DNA from: Coleophoma eucalyptorum
Lineage: Eukaryota; Ascomycota; Leotiomycetes; Helotiales; Dermateaceae
Reading direction: 5' to 3'
Length of the DNA: 64,000 bases
NCBI GenBank assembly: GCA_026120035.1
Contig: JALRME010000005.1
Coordinates: forward strand, 992,001-1,056,000
Part shown: positions 12,053-25,100 of the stretch, one piece after another
Layout of the letters: each line of letters opens with the position of its first letter
How positions within the stretch are numbered: the stretch's first letter is position 1
Made by a program: the position numbers and the translations under genes
Notes under the pieces: model-generated
The model's database searches: none
Seen by the model: the letters and a program-made list of their open reading frames with translations, nothing else
What the model was told of the DNA's origin: nothing

Positions 12053-14633
12053 GTGCTGGTTGGGTAGTGATGCAGATGAGTGCCTTAGCTCCTCAGTAGC
12101 CAGTCAAGTTTCAAAACTGTATATTTACTATGAATGTTGATTTGGAAAAAGAAATTCTGTTAGTGCCAAGCCACTTAGATATGTTTGTTTATGGTTCTTC
12201 ATATAGGATATCAAAACTAGTAGTGACTGTCGCTGTGGGTTTAATATGCCAACTTCGTATTATAGCTTACAAAGTGGGCAGGCTAGTCCCAGGGCATTCC
12301 TATGGCCAGGTCGCTTCTGGCAAAGAAAAGAGTGCAAAACACCGACGTGGACGTGGAGCGAGTAAGACCAAATATTGCCAAGGTTTATTAGGAAGAAGAT
12401 AAAACAATAGAATTTACGGAAAGAATACTACCAAAAAAAAGAAGCTAATACAAGATCGAATTACTGTGTTATTTACATACTGAACAGATCTTTGGAAACA
12501 AAAGGAGGAGGTTCATAGCCATCTCAAATAGTCTCACGAACTGTTCGTTGAACATTCATTTCCAGAATTAGCGAGCGTGCTTTATTTAGCGCGTAGCAAG
12601 GATAAACTCTGGCTTCCTAGCTACAATACCTGGGACCCGCGGCCCCCGGTAAGGTGCTTAGCACATTACTTTTCTATGAGAGTCTTGAGCTATCAGCAGC
12701 ATGATATCGCCAGCCGCCATATGAACATAGCTTTCTGCGGATGGCAAGAAATTGGTAATCTGTAAGATTGTTGTCTTGGTTGGATGACAGTTGTGACAGG
12801 TCACTGAAGAACACTCTCTTGTTTGTAATAGCCACGGCAGAAACCGTGGTGCCCATCATACTTTGTCAAAATGGAAGCGTAGCCTCAAATCTAGATTGGC
12901 CATAGGCCATGAGTGATATTGCTGAGCTGAAGCACTTACGGTTGTCTCGTTGTTCCAATCCAACTCGGGCCGGCCACTTCTCGGTCCCGCAGAGATGAGA
13001 TGAAGCCGTTTATCAAACAGCTGCCGTTAGCAAATCGAGGCCATGGGTACGGTTTAGAGAAAAGCTCTGACAGCAATTAATATCGATATTCGCTAAAGAC
13101 AGCCAAGCGCACTCTGATGTGACAGAAGGTAAAAAAGTACATCCCCGTCCAAACTTTTTCGTTTCATGAGGCCTTTGCTTTTATTCACGTCCACCACCCG
13201 GTAGTCGTGGACGGGGCAGAGAATAGTGTTGACGGGGGTATCAAAGTCATCCCGAAGCATTGACACCAAAAGCGGACCGAGATGCCTGCACTTGCCATAC
13301 CTCGAATCTTGGAGCTTGTGGTCACTGCTGCGTCAGAGAACAATGGGCCTTTCTTTTGGCAGTGCGGAGTTGATAACCAGCAGCAAGAAGGGTTGCCAAA
13401 GGACCAATCGCTAGTAGTTAACGAGCAGAACGGGATGTAAAGCGGTGAGGAGTCATCACTTTCCTTCTCCAGTAGTAGTGAGAGTGTATAATCAGGCGGA
13501 GGGCGGACTTCGTGAAAGTGCAAGTCCGTAGGTCTTGGCACGCCTGAGCTCATGGCACCCGATGTTGATTTCAAAGCAACCTGCCAACCCAACGTCATGG
13601 AGGCGTGGGATTGAACCGCTACGGAAACGAAGTGAAGGGCTATACCAAACAAAGGCGGGATCCACCATTCAGTGTTGTTCTGTAAGGTGTGGTGCCATGC
13701 CCGTCTGACACACATAAGAGATATGTGATCGATGTCTTCCACCGATTATACCGGAGGAGAAGACCTGCAGTTAAGTAACGTGCAAATGGCTGCACAATGC
13801 GCAAAGAGCCTCAATCCAGTAAGAGGGAGCGACTCAAGTGACTCAAATGGCGAGGCCAGTATGGTGTTCTGCCCCAGAGGAGATGCGTCGGGCCTTGGCA
13901 ACTCAATCCCAGCCCAGACTGGGTATAGCCGCATAGGAGTCCTTTTAAGATTGCATGCTGACAGTTGAGTTCGTCTTCAATACCCCTTCTGCATGCTCTC
14001 ACCAGTTATTAGACCCCCGATACTCCGCCTAATCTCCATATCTGACCGGCCGAAAGATTGTCCGTGGCGACAACGGCAAACTGAGCTGCAAGTGCCACGC
14101 CAACGAGTCATTCAGGCCATTGGTCCCGCGCGAACAGGAGTCAACAACCGACACTGTAGTGTAGAATAACCCAGGGAGAATGCAGATGCAGCTTGTTGAT
14201 CTCGGCCGAAGAACAGCATCCTCGATGCCCCAATATCAAGTCTGAGCAAATAGCCCGTTTTGGGGAAGATGGTGCAAAGTGGATCTGTGTTGGATTGCCA
14301 GGGACGCCCCACCCGTCGTCCATTTGTCGTCCTCCAGATTCTAGCTCAAACAAAAAGTGAACTAGGTGAGAGGTGGTAGGGTAGGTGGGATATCTATGTC
14401 CAGCATGTCCTCTATTTTTCTTTCTCCCCAGTTTGCACCTTTCCCCTCGTCCGTCACCATTTCATACTCCCATTCTTTCTCTCTTTTCGCCCTACATCCC
14501 CCCCCCCCCGCGCGGGAGGATAAATGCAGTGGTAGTTTTTCATAACTCACCGAGTAAATAAACTCGAGCCTTGTCCCTGCGACAATTTTAATACACCCTC
14601 CGCCAATCCTCTTTGGCGGCCTACATAAAAGCA
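12053..14633. other. Intergenic region / long promoter of the PDR transporter
   Basis: No convincing gene in 2.6 kb. A 185-codon minus-strand frame (13185-13742) lacks an ATG at its start and has no domain. Near the transporter there is a pyrimidine-rich stretch, a C-tract followed by a CCCGCGCGGG palindrome around 14508-14517, and the start-proximal inverted repeat listed separately. The length suits a heavily regulated efflux-pump promoter, which is inference. Confidence 0.45.
14600..14619 (+). promoter_or_regulatory. Perfect 7-bp inverted repeat just before the PDR start codon
   Basis: CCGCCAA (14600-14606) and TTGGCGG (14613-14619) are exact reverse complements with a 6-nt loop, ending 14 nt before the ATG at 14634. 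In RNA this would form a GC-rich hairpin in the 5' leader. As DNA it is a symmetric site containing CCAAT (14603-14607). Either role is inference. Confidence 0.5.
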
Positions 14634-17600
14634 ATGGACGAAAAATTTACTACCGAGTCAACACCTCATACCGAGGAGGAGGCCCCGAGGACCTCCAATT
14701 CCACTATCACAGACGCCGAAATTGAGCGCGAGAACGTTCGCCATGCCAACCCTAACGGGTTTTCGAACCCAAAAGGCGGAGTAAACGTCTCTGATGCCGA
14801 GGCCGAGTTTGCGCAATTGCAACGAGAACTCTCTGGAATTTCGCAAAGATCCAAGCAACTGGCAAGATCGAAGACCAATCAGTCAACCAAACAGAAAGAT
14901 GTGGAAAAGGTCGCGACTTCAACATCAAGTGCAGAGACAGATTCTCAATTCGATTTGGAAAGCACTTTAAGAGGTAACCAGGCCGCAGAGATCGAGTCGG
15001 GTATTCGATCAAAACATATTGGAGTTGTTTGGGAGGGTCTCACAGTGAGAGGAACTGGAGGAGTTAGCAACTTTGTCAAGACTTTTCCAGATGCCTTTGT
15101 CAGCTTCTTCAATGTTGTTGAGACCGCCATGAATATTTTTGGCGTCGGCAAGAAAGGCATGGAGGTTGACATCTTGAAAGATTTCCGTGGTTTGACTAAG
15201 CCTGGAGAGATGGTTTTGGTCCTCGGTAGACCTGGTTCTGGTTGTACGACTTTCTTGAAGGTTATTGCCAACCAGAGATTTGGATATACTGGTGTCGACG
15301 GAGAAGTGCTGTATGGACCATTTGACTCGAAGACTTTCAGCAAGTTGTATCGAGGAGAAGCTGTCTACAATTCCGAGGACGATGTTCACCATCCGACCCT
15401 TACAGTTGCACAAACTCTAGGTGGGTTTTAAACTTCCATGCAGGACCGAAACTTTCCTTTGGAAGCGAGAACCTATTAACTAACATATGTGCCTCAGGAT
15501 TTGCGCTGGACACCAAAACTCCTGGCAAGCGACCATTGGGCATGTCAAAGACCGACTTCAAAGACCGCGTAATCACAACACTGCTGCGAATGTTCAACAT
15601 CGAGCACACTCGAAACACAATTGTGGGAAACCCATTTGTTCGGGGTGTTTCTGGTGGAGAGAGAAAGCGTGTTTCCATTGCCGAGATGATGGTTACGAAC
15701 GCAACTGTTTGCTCGTGGGATAACTCCACTCGTGGTTTGGATGCGTCTACAGCTCTGGATGTAAGCTTTCGCCAAGGAGACCTGCATCAGTTGATAAATA
15801 CTAACACCTGCGCAGTATGCAAAGTCTCTTCGAATCATGACCAATATTTACAAGACAACCACTTTCGTGTCCTTGTATCAGGCTAGTGAGAATATTTACA
15901 AGCAGTTCGACAAAGTTCTGGTCATCGACTCCGGAAAGCAGGTGTATTTCGGTCCAGCCAACGAGGCCAGAGCCTATTTCGAGGGTCTTGGGTTCAAGGA
16001 AAAGCCTCGTCAGACTACTCCTGATTTCCTGACGGGTTGTACGGATGAGTTTGAGCGAGAATATGCTGACGGACGATCTGCTGCTGATGCACCTCATGAC
16101 GCCGACTCTCTTGCCAAAGCTTTCTTGGCAAGTAAGCACAGTATGAACCTGAGCGAGGATATGCAAAGTTACCGAAAGGAAGTAGCAGACGACAAGCAGA
16201 AACACGACGACTTCCAGATTGCAGTTCGAGAGAGCAAACAGAAGGGTGCCTCCAAAAAGTCCGTTTACTCTGTCCCGTACTACCTTCAGATTTGGGCCTT
16301 GATGCAAAGACAATTCTTGATCAAGTGGCAAGACAAATTCAGTCTGGTTGTGGCCTGGATTACTTCTATTGTTGTCGCTATTGTCCTTGGAACCGTCTGG
16401 CTTAATCTCCCTAAGACTTCTGCTGGAGCTTTCACGCGAGGTGGTCTCTTATTTATCAGTCTTTTGTTCAACGCATTCCAGGCCTTCTCTGAACTGGCGT
16501 CTACTATGTTGGGTCGTCCTATTGTCAATAAACACAAAAGTAAGTTTCGATATCATGATTTAAGCTACCTAAATGGGACTATTCAACTGACACATATTAC
16601 CAGGCTATACATTCCATCGACCCAGTGCTTTGTGGATTGCACAGATATTGGTAGATGTTGCCTTCAGTGCCACACAGATTCTTCTGTTCTCGATCATTGT
16701 GTACTTCATGTGTGGTTTGGTGCGAGATGCTGGAGCTTTCTTCACCTTTTACATTGTCATCGTTGCCGGTTATCTAGCAATGACTCTGTTCTTCCGAACA
16801 GTCGGTTGTTTGTGCCCAGATTTCGATTATGCCATCAAGTTCGCCGCTACAATCATCACCTTCCTCGTCGTGACCAGTGGTTATCTTATTCAATACCAGT
16901 CTGAGAAGGTCTGGTTGAGATGGATTTACTGGATCAACCCCCTCGGGTTAGGATTTTCGGCCTTGATGGAGAACGAGTTTGGCCGCTTGACTTTGACCTG
17001 TGAAGGAAGTTCTCTTGTTCCGTCCGGTCCAGGCTACAACAGCATCAAAAACCAAGTCTGCACACTAGCTGGAAGTGTCACTGGTACCGATCAAGTATCT
17101 GGAAGCGCATATATCACTCAGGGATTCAGCTATCTTCCTTCTGAGCTCTGGCGAAACTTTGGAATCATCATCGCGCTCATTGTTGCTTTCCTGATCAGTA
17201 ACGCGACTCTCGGTGAATGGATTGTATACGGTGAAGGTGGAAATTCTGCTAAGGTTTTCCAAAAGCCCAACAAAGAGAGAGATGAGCTGAATGCAGCTCT
17301 TCGTGCCAAACGTGATGCTCGTAGAGAGAAGAAGCAGGAAGAATCTGAGGGCTCCGAGATCAGCATCAACTCTAAGGCTATATTGACCTGGGAAGGTCTC
17401 AACTACGATGTCCCAACTCCTGCTGGAGAGCTCCGTCTGCTTAACAACATCTTCGGATACGTTCGTCCTGGAGAGTTGACTGCTTTGATGGGTGCCAGTG
17501 GAGCTGGAAAGACCACTCTGCTGGATGTGCTGGCCTCCAGAAAGAACATTGGTGTTATTAGCGGCGATATTCTTGTTGATGGTATCAAGCCTGGCAATTC

Positions 17601-19422
17601 TTTCCAACGTGGAACTTCTTACGCTGAGCAACTCGATGTTCACGAACCCTCTGCAACCGTCCGAGAGGCTCTACGCTTCTCTGCCGATCTTCGCCAACCG
17701 TTCCACGTTCCCCAGGCTGAGAAATATGCCTATGTAGAGGAAATTCTAAGTCTGTTGGAAATGGAGGATATGGCCGATGCAATTATCGGTGACCCTGAAA
17801 GTGGACTCGCCGTTGAACAACGCAAACGTGTCACTATTGGTGTTGAGCTTGCTGCTAAGCCCGAACTTTTACTTTGTAAGTGCGATTGTCGATACAAAAG
17901 AGAAATGACATCTAACCAAAATATAGTCCTTGACGAACCCACCTCTGGTCTTGATTCTCAATCCGCGTTTAATATTGTACGATTTTTGCGAAAACTGGCA
18001 GCTGCCGGTCAGGCTATTCTTTGCACCATCCATCAGCCCAATGCTGCTCTGTTCGAGAACTTCGATCGACTTCTTCTTCTCCAGAGAGGAGGACGCTGTG
18101 TCTACTTTGGAGACATTGGAAAGGATGCTGTCACTCTTCGAGGCTACCTCAGCCGCCATGGCGCAGATTGTCCATCGGATGCTAATGTTGCAGAATATAT
18201 GTTGGACGCCATAGGAGCCGGTCAAGCACCAAGGGTAGGAGACCGTGACTGGGCTGATATCTTCGCCGACTCCCCTGAACTTGCCAATATCAAGGATCGC
18301 ATCAGTCAGATGAAAACTGAACGTCTTGCCGATGTCGGTAACAGCCCGCCATCAGATGAACGTGAATTCGCTACACCACTTTTGCACCAGTTGCGAATTG
18401 TCCAAACCCGTACCAACTTAGCTTTCTGGAGATCTCCCAACTATGGATTTACTAGATTGTTCAACCACGTCATCATTGCTCTTATCACTGGTCTAACATA
18501 TCTTAACCTGGATCAATCAGCTGAGTCTTTGCAATACCGTGTCTTCGTCATTTTCCAGGTTACTGTCCTTCCTGCCTTGATTCTGGCTCAAGTGTAAGTT
18601 ATTTTCACCAACTGTTCCTGTGTCAAGCTAATCTAGTTTCTTAGCGAACCCAAATACGCCATCTCTCGAATGATTTATTATCGTGAGGCGTCCAGTAAGA
18701 TGTACGGCCAATTCGCCTTTGCTTCCTCGCTCGTTGTGGCCGAAATGCCATACAGCATTCTATGCGCTGTTGGATTCTTCCTTCCCATCTACTACATGCC
18801 AAACTTCTCAAAGGTTACGAGCCGTGCCGGATACCAATTCTTCATGGTCCTTGTCACGGAGCTGTTCTCTGTTACACTAGGACAGGCCGTTGCTGCACTT
18901 ACCCCCAGTCCATTCATTTCCGCTCTTCTCAACCCTTTCATTATCATCACATTCGCCCTCTTCTGCGGTGTTACCATTCCAAAGCCACAGATCCCCAAAT
19001 TCTGGCGTGCATGGCTCTACCAGCTCGATCCCTTCACTCGTCTCATCGGCGGTATGGTGGTCACGGAATTGCATGACCTGCCAGTTGTCTGCAAGACCGG
19101 TGAGCTTAGCCGCTTCAGTGCTCCATCTGGACAAACCTGCGGAGAGTATATGTCAAACTTCTTCTCCGCCGGTGGTGCTGGCTATCTAGTCAGCAACTCG
19201 ACCTCCGATTGCAGTTACTGTGCCTATAGCGTGGGAGATCAGTTCTACACTCCTCTGGGCTTCAGCTTCAACAACCGCTGGAGAGACATAGGTATCTTGA
19301 TTGCATTCATTGGAAGCAACTTGATTATCTTGTTACTTGCAGTAAGTTTCGCATATTTTCGCACCAAAATTATAATGCTAATTTGAAAACAGTCCCGCTT
19401 CTTGAACTTCAACCGCCGTTAA
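14634..19422 (+). CDS. Full-size PDR/ABCG (CDR1-type) multidrug efflux transporter
   Basis: Predicted 1479 aa from seven exons: 14634-15420, 15498-15760, 15816-16539, 16604-17875, 17927-18593, 18645-19341, 19393-19422. It has the (NBD-TMD)2 order of fungal PDR pumps. NBD1 has the degenerate Walker A GRPGSGCTT near residue 198, signature VSGGERKR, and the altered Walker B WDNSTRGLD. NBD2 has canonical Walker A GASGAGKTT near 887, the degenerate signature VEQRKR, and LFLDEPTSGLDSQ rebuilt across intron 4. This asymmetric pair is the family norm. Hydrophobic membrane blocks follow each NBD. ATG 14634 is the first ATG in frame; an in-frame TTG lies at 14613. The last intron leaves a 9-codon exon ending FNRR. 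Expected role: plasma-membrane efflux of azoles, plant toxins or other lipophilic compounds. The substrate is unknown. Confidence 0.96.
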
Positions 19423-20424
19423 TATTCCCAACACATCAACTCTCGCCCGACTATTTCATTTAACTTTGCTATTAGGCTCTGATAGCCTTGCCAGCGTCCC
19501 TGTTTTGTTTCCTTATACCTGTCTGGTACTCCTAGCATATGGAACGGAAGTGCATTAAAAATTAGTAGGATGTTCGCTTGGATACTTGGACTTTTCTCAT
19601 TGCCGTTCATTACCAAAAAGTATTGTTATTATTTCTTAGCGTAGCGTCTCATAGTAGATGGGTTTCCTGTCTCGCGTAGTGTGTGTATATAGTTTTTAAT
19701 CTGCTAGAAGGGTTGGGGTAGGTGAAGGAGGTTTAGATTGATCATAGATATAGAGAAGCAATCAAACCCGGTAAAAGTATGCATGTGAATTTTGTGGATG
19801 ATAACCTCTCGATTGCTACAATTCTCTTCCTTGACGCCTCTGCAATATATGAGAACAAGTCGCCTCCAAGTTGTATGTAGTTACAACCCCTATGTTAAGC
19901 GAGCTCTTTCCAACCATCCTCATATTGTCCTTGCAATTTAATAAATGTCAACAGGAATCACGTCGAGATACGTTGAAACTGCCATTCAAGAACCCAGAAA
20001 GCACCATGTTTGCTCTATGTGCGACTTTATACGCCCGACGGCATTAAGCAAATCTCGGACCCGTGCATACTAGTAATATCAACAAATCCAACCTTAGCCG
20101 CAACTTCTACTCAGTCCAGGAATGCATAGTAGTGGATGATTTTACGGCAATTGAAGAAGGCATAGCACAGAATTTTCAAGACTCTTTGTTGGTTTGGCTA
20201 GCCAAAGTTGCTACTATTCTCGTCGCTTAGTTGTCGGTAGACTTTTTGAAGGTCCTACCTACATTGCCACGCTTTCTCCAACAAATTATCTCTCTTTCAT
20301 CCATTTTCACCCTCCAGTAGAAGAAATTCAGAAAGTAGCTGAATCTGTCTTATCTTCAATAACAGAGTTCATCCAAAACACCCTCCCACTCATTAACCAA
20401 CTATCTTCCATTCATCAGACCAAG
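19423..20424. other. Intergenic region, PDR terminator side to SRA gene
   Basis: No gene seen. It is AT-rich and holds the presumed 3' UTR of the transporter and the promoter of the SRA-YDG gene. A frame open from 20194 begins at a TTG and reaches the real ATG at 20425. Confidence 0.5.
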
Positions 20425-21794
20425 ATGAAGAACAATACTCCCACCAACAGCACCAGCACCACTCCAGTGCCAGCTCACACGCAAATATCACCGCCAAGAC
20501 CGGATCATCCTATCTTCGGCAGTAGTGGACTCATGCGCGGATTTCTCTGGGATGGACCAGGGAAATATCACAAAGATCCCGCTAAAGAGCATCTGTGGAA
20601 AGAGCCCAAGGTCTTCGGCCACAATGGCTGCCAGGTGGGACATGTCTGGTGCACACAGTTCGCTGCTTGGAGGGATGGGGCTCATGGTACGTGTGAATCT
20701 CCGTTTACTTTCGTTTGGGTATGGACTTTGACAGTTAAAACCCGTTACCCAGCAGTGAGATCCACTGGCTCCGGTAACGAAACTGGGTTCGAATACTCGA
20801 GATTGCTATTCTAGCATCGGGCTTGGATCTAGTCGTACAAATGCTCCTATTTTCAATCATCATCGTCTTTTTCGTTCGCATTTGAACGGAGCCTGTGGGG
20901 TTTTCTAATTCACGCACTTCAGTTCCGTGATTTAGCGCCTGTCTTCAATTTCTCAACACCTCCTATTATCGGAGATCTATATTCCTGGATTATGAGATTC
21001 ACCTCAGTTATGTTCCAATATTTTAAGAACGCCCCCAGCTTCGATTATCTAAGAGCACTTGAGCCTGTGTTAGAAGAACGCGAAATCTGTTCTAGTCGTC
21101 TATTCTTGTCTCACAAACAAGATTACATCTCGTCATTCAGGAGCATGGGAGACATTAACTTTTGGGTCACGGATTTTATCAAAGTTATCTATCCCTCTAC
21201 ATCTTAAGCACGGAGACTTGTTGTGAGCACCAGTACTTTCTCCCTCTGTTTCCAATTTCCTATCTCATTTACGAAACTATCACAGAAGTATCATGCAGCT
21301 AACTTAGCCATTTCCCAGGAAACCACACCAAGGCCATCATGTTTGACGAGGAATATGGCGTGTACAGCATCATAGTCAAGTCCAAAGAAAACTACGACAG
21401 CAAAGACGAAATCTTCTACCTCCCACTACCCGACGGAGGACCTGGCAGCGATACGGACATGGCAGCGCCAGTGTGCCACGCATTTGCGCGGTCCGCGGTC
21501 GAGAACGAGTTGTTCAAGAGAGAGGCAGCAGCGGGCCGCTTGTCGCGCTCCCAGAACAGATTTGTGCGCGTGCTTCGTGCCCATGGAGGTGATACGGCAC
21601 TGAGCCCGAAGGAAGGACTGCGTTATGATGGGTTGTACACGGTCGAGGAGATCCGGAAAGTCGCGCGGGAGGATGGTCCGGGTTCGATTTGCCTTGTTCG
21701 GCTGGTCAGGGAACGCTATCAACCACCAATTGATCTAGCACGCCCTACGCAGGCTGAGAGAGGTGCTTTCAAGCAGATCAGGGCGGGATATTAG
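20425..21794 (+). CDS. Small SRA-YDG domain protein
   Basis: Modelled as 245 aa from exons 20425-20686 and 21319-21794, joined by an unusually long 632-nt intron. Exon 1 ends with the SRA opening KVFGHNGCQVGHVW and FAAWRDGAHG. Exon 2 continues GNHTKAIMFDEEYGVYSIIV, then RFVRVLRAHGG and the diagnostic LRYDGLYTVEEI (YDG motif). SRA-YDG folds read methylated or hemimethylated cytosine in UHRF1 and SUVH proteins and in bacterial modification-dependent enzymes. Here the domain is almost the whole protein, with no RING, SET or nuclease. Compared with the family, roughly seven residues (an xxxGIxG stretch) seem missing at the junction, and I found no microexon supplying them. The methyl-reader role is inference. 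ATG 20425 was chosen because the frame upstream has no other ATG. Confidence 0.75.
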
Positions 21795-22130
21795 TGAGGG
21801 AAGAAGGGAGAAGACTGTCCGGGTATCAAAACGGAAATACAACCAAATGATAGATTCTATTGCAGAAATGGAAGACTTGCTATTCTCAATTTGAATCTGG
21901 CTTGGTTCCTCATCTTGAGTCCTGGGTAATATGAATGACAATATAGAGTTAAGTAATTGAACCTCACCATTGTAAACCACTGATACGAGCCCAAATCCAA
22001 GCCTCAAGCAAGATATGAATGTTTGAATCTAATTTACTTTTCTAAGTTTCCTCGTTATCTCCATAAAACATGCCTCATAAAAGTATCAAGCCAGAACAAG
22101 TCCCATAAATTTCAAAGCCCCACGAATCCA
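21795..22130. other. Convergent 3' intergenic region
   Basis: An AT-rich spacer between the converging SRA and helicase genes. It presumably holds both polyadenylation sites. Nothing else seen. Confidence 0.5.
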
Positions 22131-25100
22131 CTATTTTGCAGGCCGTGACATTGTGGGTGGTTTGAAACCTTGGCCTTTGCTTGACCATCCGGCCATACTG
22201 CGCCTTACTCCTAATGTTTTCTTCCCTGTATTAGCCGCTAAAATTGACATGCTAGTTGTGTGGAAGGTGGTCGCAGGCCTCATCTCGGGTACCTGCGTCT
22301 TTTCTATTGGTCTAACAGCTGACACAGCTGTGGGCGTTGATTTCGTTACTGGTATAGACTGTTTGTGCATGGTTCTTGCAGAAGACCCAAACGGCAAGTC
22401 TGGAGGTAGAAGACCTGATACCGGAGGCCGCTTAGGTTTCGTTGGAAGCGCAGCATCTGAAATGTCAGATTGCGCTCTTTGAAGATCAGACTCTTTTGGT
22501 TCAAGTATACTTTGGTCTGAAACCCTATCTTTCAAGTGGGTTTGCACAATATCTGAGGCGCAGCGCTTTAGTGCTGCTTTTGGTGGCCGGATGAGTGGCA
22601 GAATGGATGGCTTTTCAGTTAGACCCATTGGTTTGCCTGCAGGAGGCGGAGATAACTCATGCTCTAGCTTCGAGCGAGTTGGCCTAGGTGGTGAGCTTGA
22701 AAGAAACACATATTCGTTATTATTAGGTGCTGCATCAGTGTCTTTGGTTTTTGGGCGTGGCAAGACATTAGAAGCCCCAATTCGGTGGTTTGCTAGCGAA
22801 GGTGCTATACTAAGACTAGATTTATCAAAGGGCGGGATTTCAACCCTTAGAAGAGTGTTGGCGGTCTTTTGAAATGCACAATTCTGGGAAACTACCGGCG
22901 CAGATAGTTGTGGGGCTTTTGAAGAAGCTGCATCCTCCCGCATCTCAGGAGGTCTCTTTCCCAGGAATCCGTGCAAACTAGTCTGGCCTTCAGGGCGTTT
23001 GCTCGTTCGTTTACTTGATATTTTAGACACCTTGACCGCATCTTCCTGTCTTTTCATGTCCATATTGCGGTTAATGGATTGCTCTGCAAGGACAGTCATA
23101 TGTGAACCGGCCGTGACAAATCCAGCAGTTGTAAAATTTGTGGCTTGGTCCATGGTAGTTCTGTAGCCTGCTTTCCAAGGTACCTCAACTATATTTTCGG
23201 TCATTTTCCGAGCATCGGTCCTCTGTCTCTTGGGAGCACGCTGTCCCATGGTAAAGTTAGGCTGACCATCCCATTTTCCCCATCTAGATTCGTCATCGGC
23301 ATATCTCTCATCTCCTTCCAGGGAGAATAAACTGTCTTCGGAACACTTTAGATTGGAAGAGGAGGCGGCAATAGATTCCGCAGAAGGTGGCTGGCGACCA
23401 AGTATTTGCGAGAATGTTTGCACCAGTGAGGACCCTATCCTAGGTCCCTGTTTATTGAGTAGTGGAGCTAGTGATAGTGGTGATAAGAAGGGAGATATTG
23501 TTGTTTCCTCTCCTTGAGAACTCTTCAGAGGAAGACTCATATATAGTAGAGCTTTGGCTCTGGTCATAGCTACATAGAGTAGTCTGCGTTCCTCATCAGA
23601 ATCTTCGGCCCTTGAATGCGGTATAGAGCCTTGGTAGGCAGCAGGTATAAATACAACAGGCCATTCAAGTCCTTTTGCAGCATGGATGGTAGATATTGTC
23701 ACTTGAGGAGTCTCTGGGCCGTCGTCATCTTTCTTAACTTCAGAAGCAAGCGCAACATTTGCAAGAAACTTCGAGAGTGGGTTTGAACTAGCGTCTTGTT
23801 CTAGCCCATCAATTTCAGGAAGGGCTTCTTCATCTTCCTCAGACAGCTGAGCCGCGAAATCATTGGCTTGGGTTCTAAGCTCTTGTACGTTCGCCCACCG
23901 CGACTCATGATCCTCAGGGTACTTCTTCTCCAGAAAGTCTTCGAGGCGTGATTTATTGATGATATAGTCCATCAATTCCACAGTAGAACACTTCTGGTCA
24001 GGACATGCAATCTTCTTTCTAGCTTTTAACACTAGGTCAATGAATATGCTAATGTTTCGATCCGCTTCTTTCCCAAGCTTCGTCTTCATTGTGCGGTTGC
24101 CTTGGGCGGTGTCAAGAAGTAGTGACCAAAGAGTCGTGGATGATTGCTCCGCTTCTTCGAGCATAGCTTTTACTGTGGTTTCGCCAATTCTCCTCGATGG
24201 TATGTTTATAATCCTCGCAAGCGCATCATTGTTGTCAGGCTGATTTATGACTCGAAGATAATCCAAAAGGATTTTTACTTCAACACGATCATAGAAACGG
24301 TGGCCGCCTAGTGAATCAGCACATTATCCAATACTCAACGATTTGAAAATATACTCACCAACCATTCGATAAGCGATACCGGCTTTACCCAGGGCACTCT
24401 CAATTAAACGTGAAAGTGCAGCTGACCTCAAGAGAATAGCAAAGTCATTACCATCCAGTAGAGTTCCTGTCAAACCTAGACACCTTTGTATTTCCGATAC
24501 TAGCCACTCAGCCTCTTTGTGGGCATTTCCAAGTCTTCGTAAGACCGGCTTAGTACCAACTGTGTGCGTAGGCATGAGTGATTTCGCAATCCTCGATGTA
24601 TCCTGCTCGATGACTCCGAGAGCAGTTAACAGAATTGCACCAGAAGACCTGTAATTCTCCTCCAATGCAATTGTAACGGTCTCAGGATACTGTCTTAGCA
24701 AACGTTTGAAGTTCTTCGTTTCCGCTGAACGAAATCCATAGATACTCTGATCAGGGTCTCCAACTATAGTGATTCGTTTTCGATGAGCTGCAAACAGACG
24801 CATTAAGTCAAATTGGACAATATTTGTATCTTGGAATTCGTCGATCAAAACCGCCTCAACATTGGATACGCAAGAAGGGTGAGCTCGAAGTAGCTGCACA
24901 CAGCGAAGAAGTAGGTCGTCATAATCCAGAAGGTTTGAGCGCTTCAATGCTTCCTCATATTCCGTCCAACAAGTCTCAAATTCCTGTGTATCGACCGATT
25001 TTGCTGGTGGCTTGGCTTGCGCATAGTGGTCTCCCTTCGCCTTCCGCGAACTTATTCTGGATCTCGCAGCTCCAGGGTCGATGTTGAGGTTGTGTCGTTT

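Noticed and set aside
13185..13742. 185-codon minus-strand frame upstream of the PDR pump
   Set aside because: It begins at GTG rather than ATG, has no recognisable motif, and overlaps plus-strand open frames.
20735..20815. Box-B-like GGTTCGAATAC, suggesting a tRNA or SINE inside the long SRA intron
   Set aside because: Acceptor and T stems do not pair and no full box A is seen, so no tRNA can be folded.
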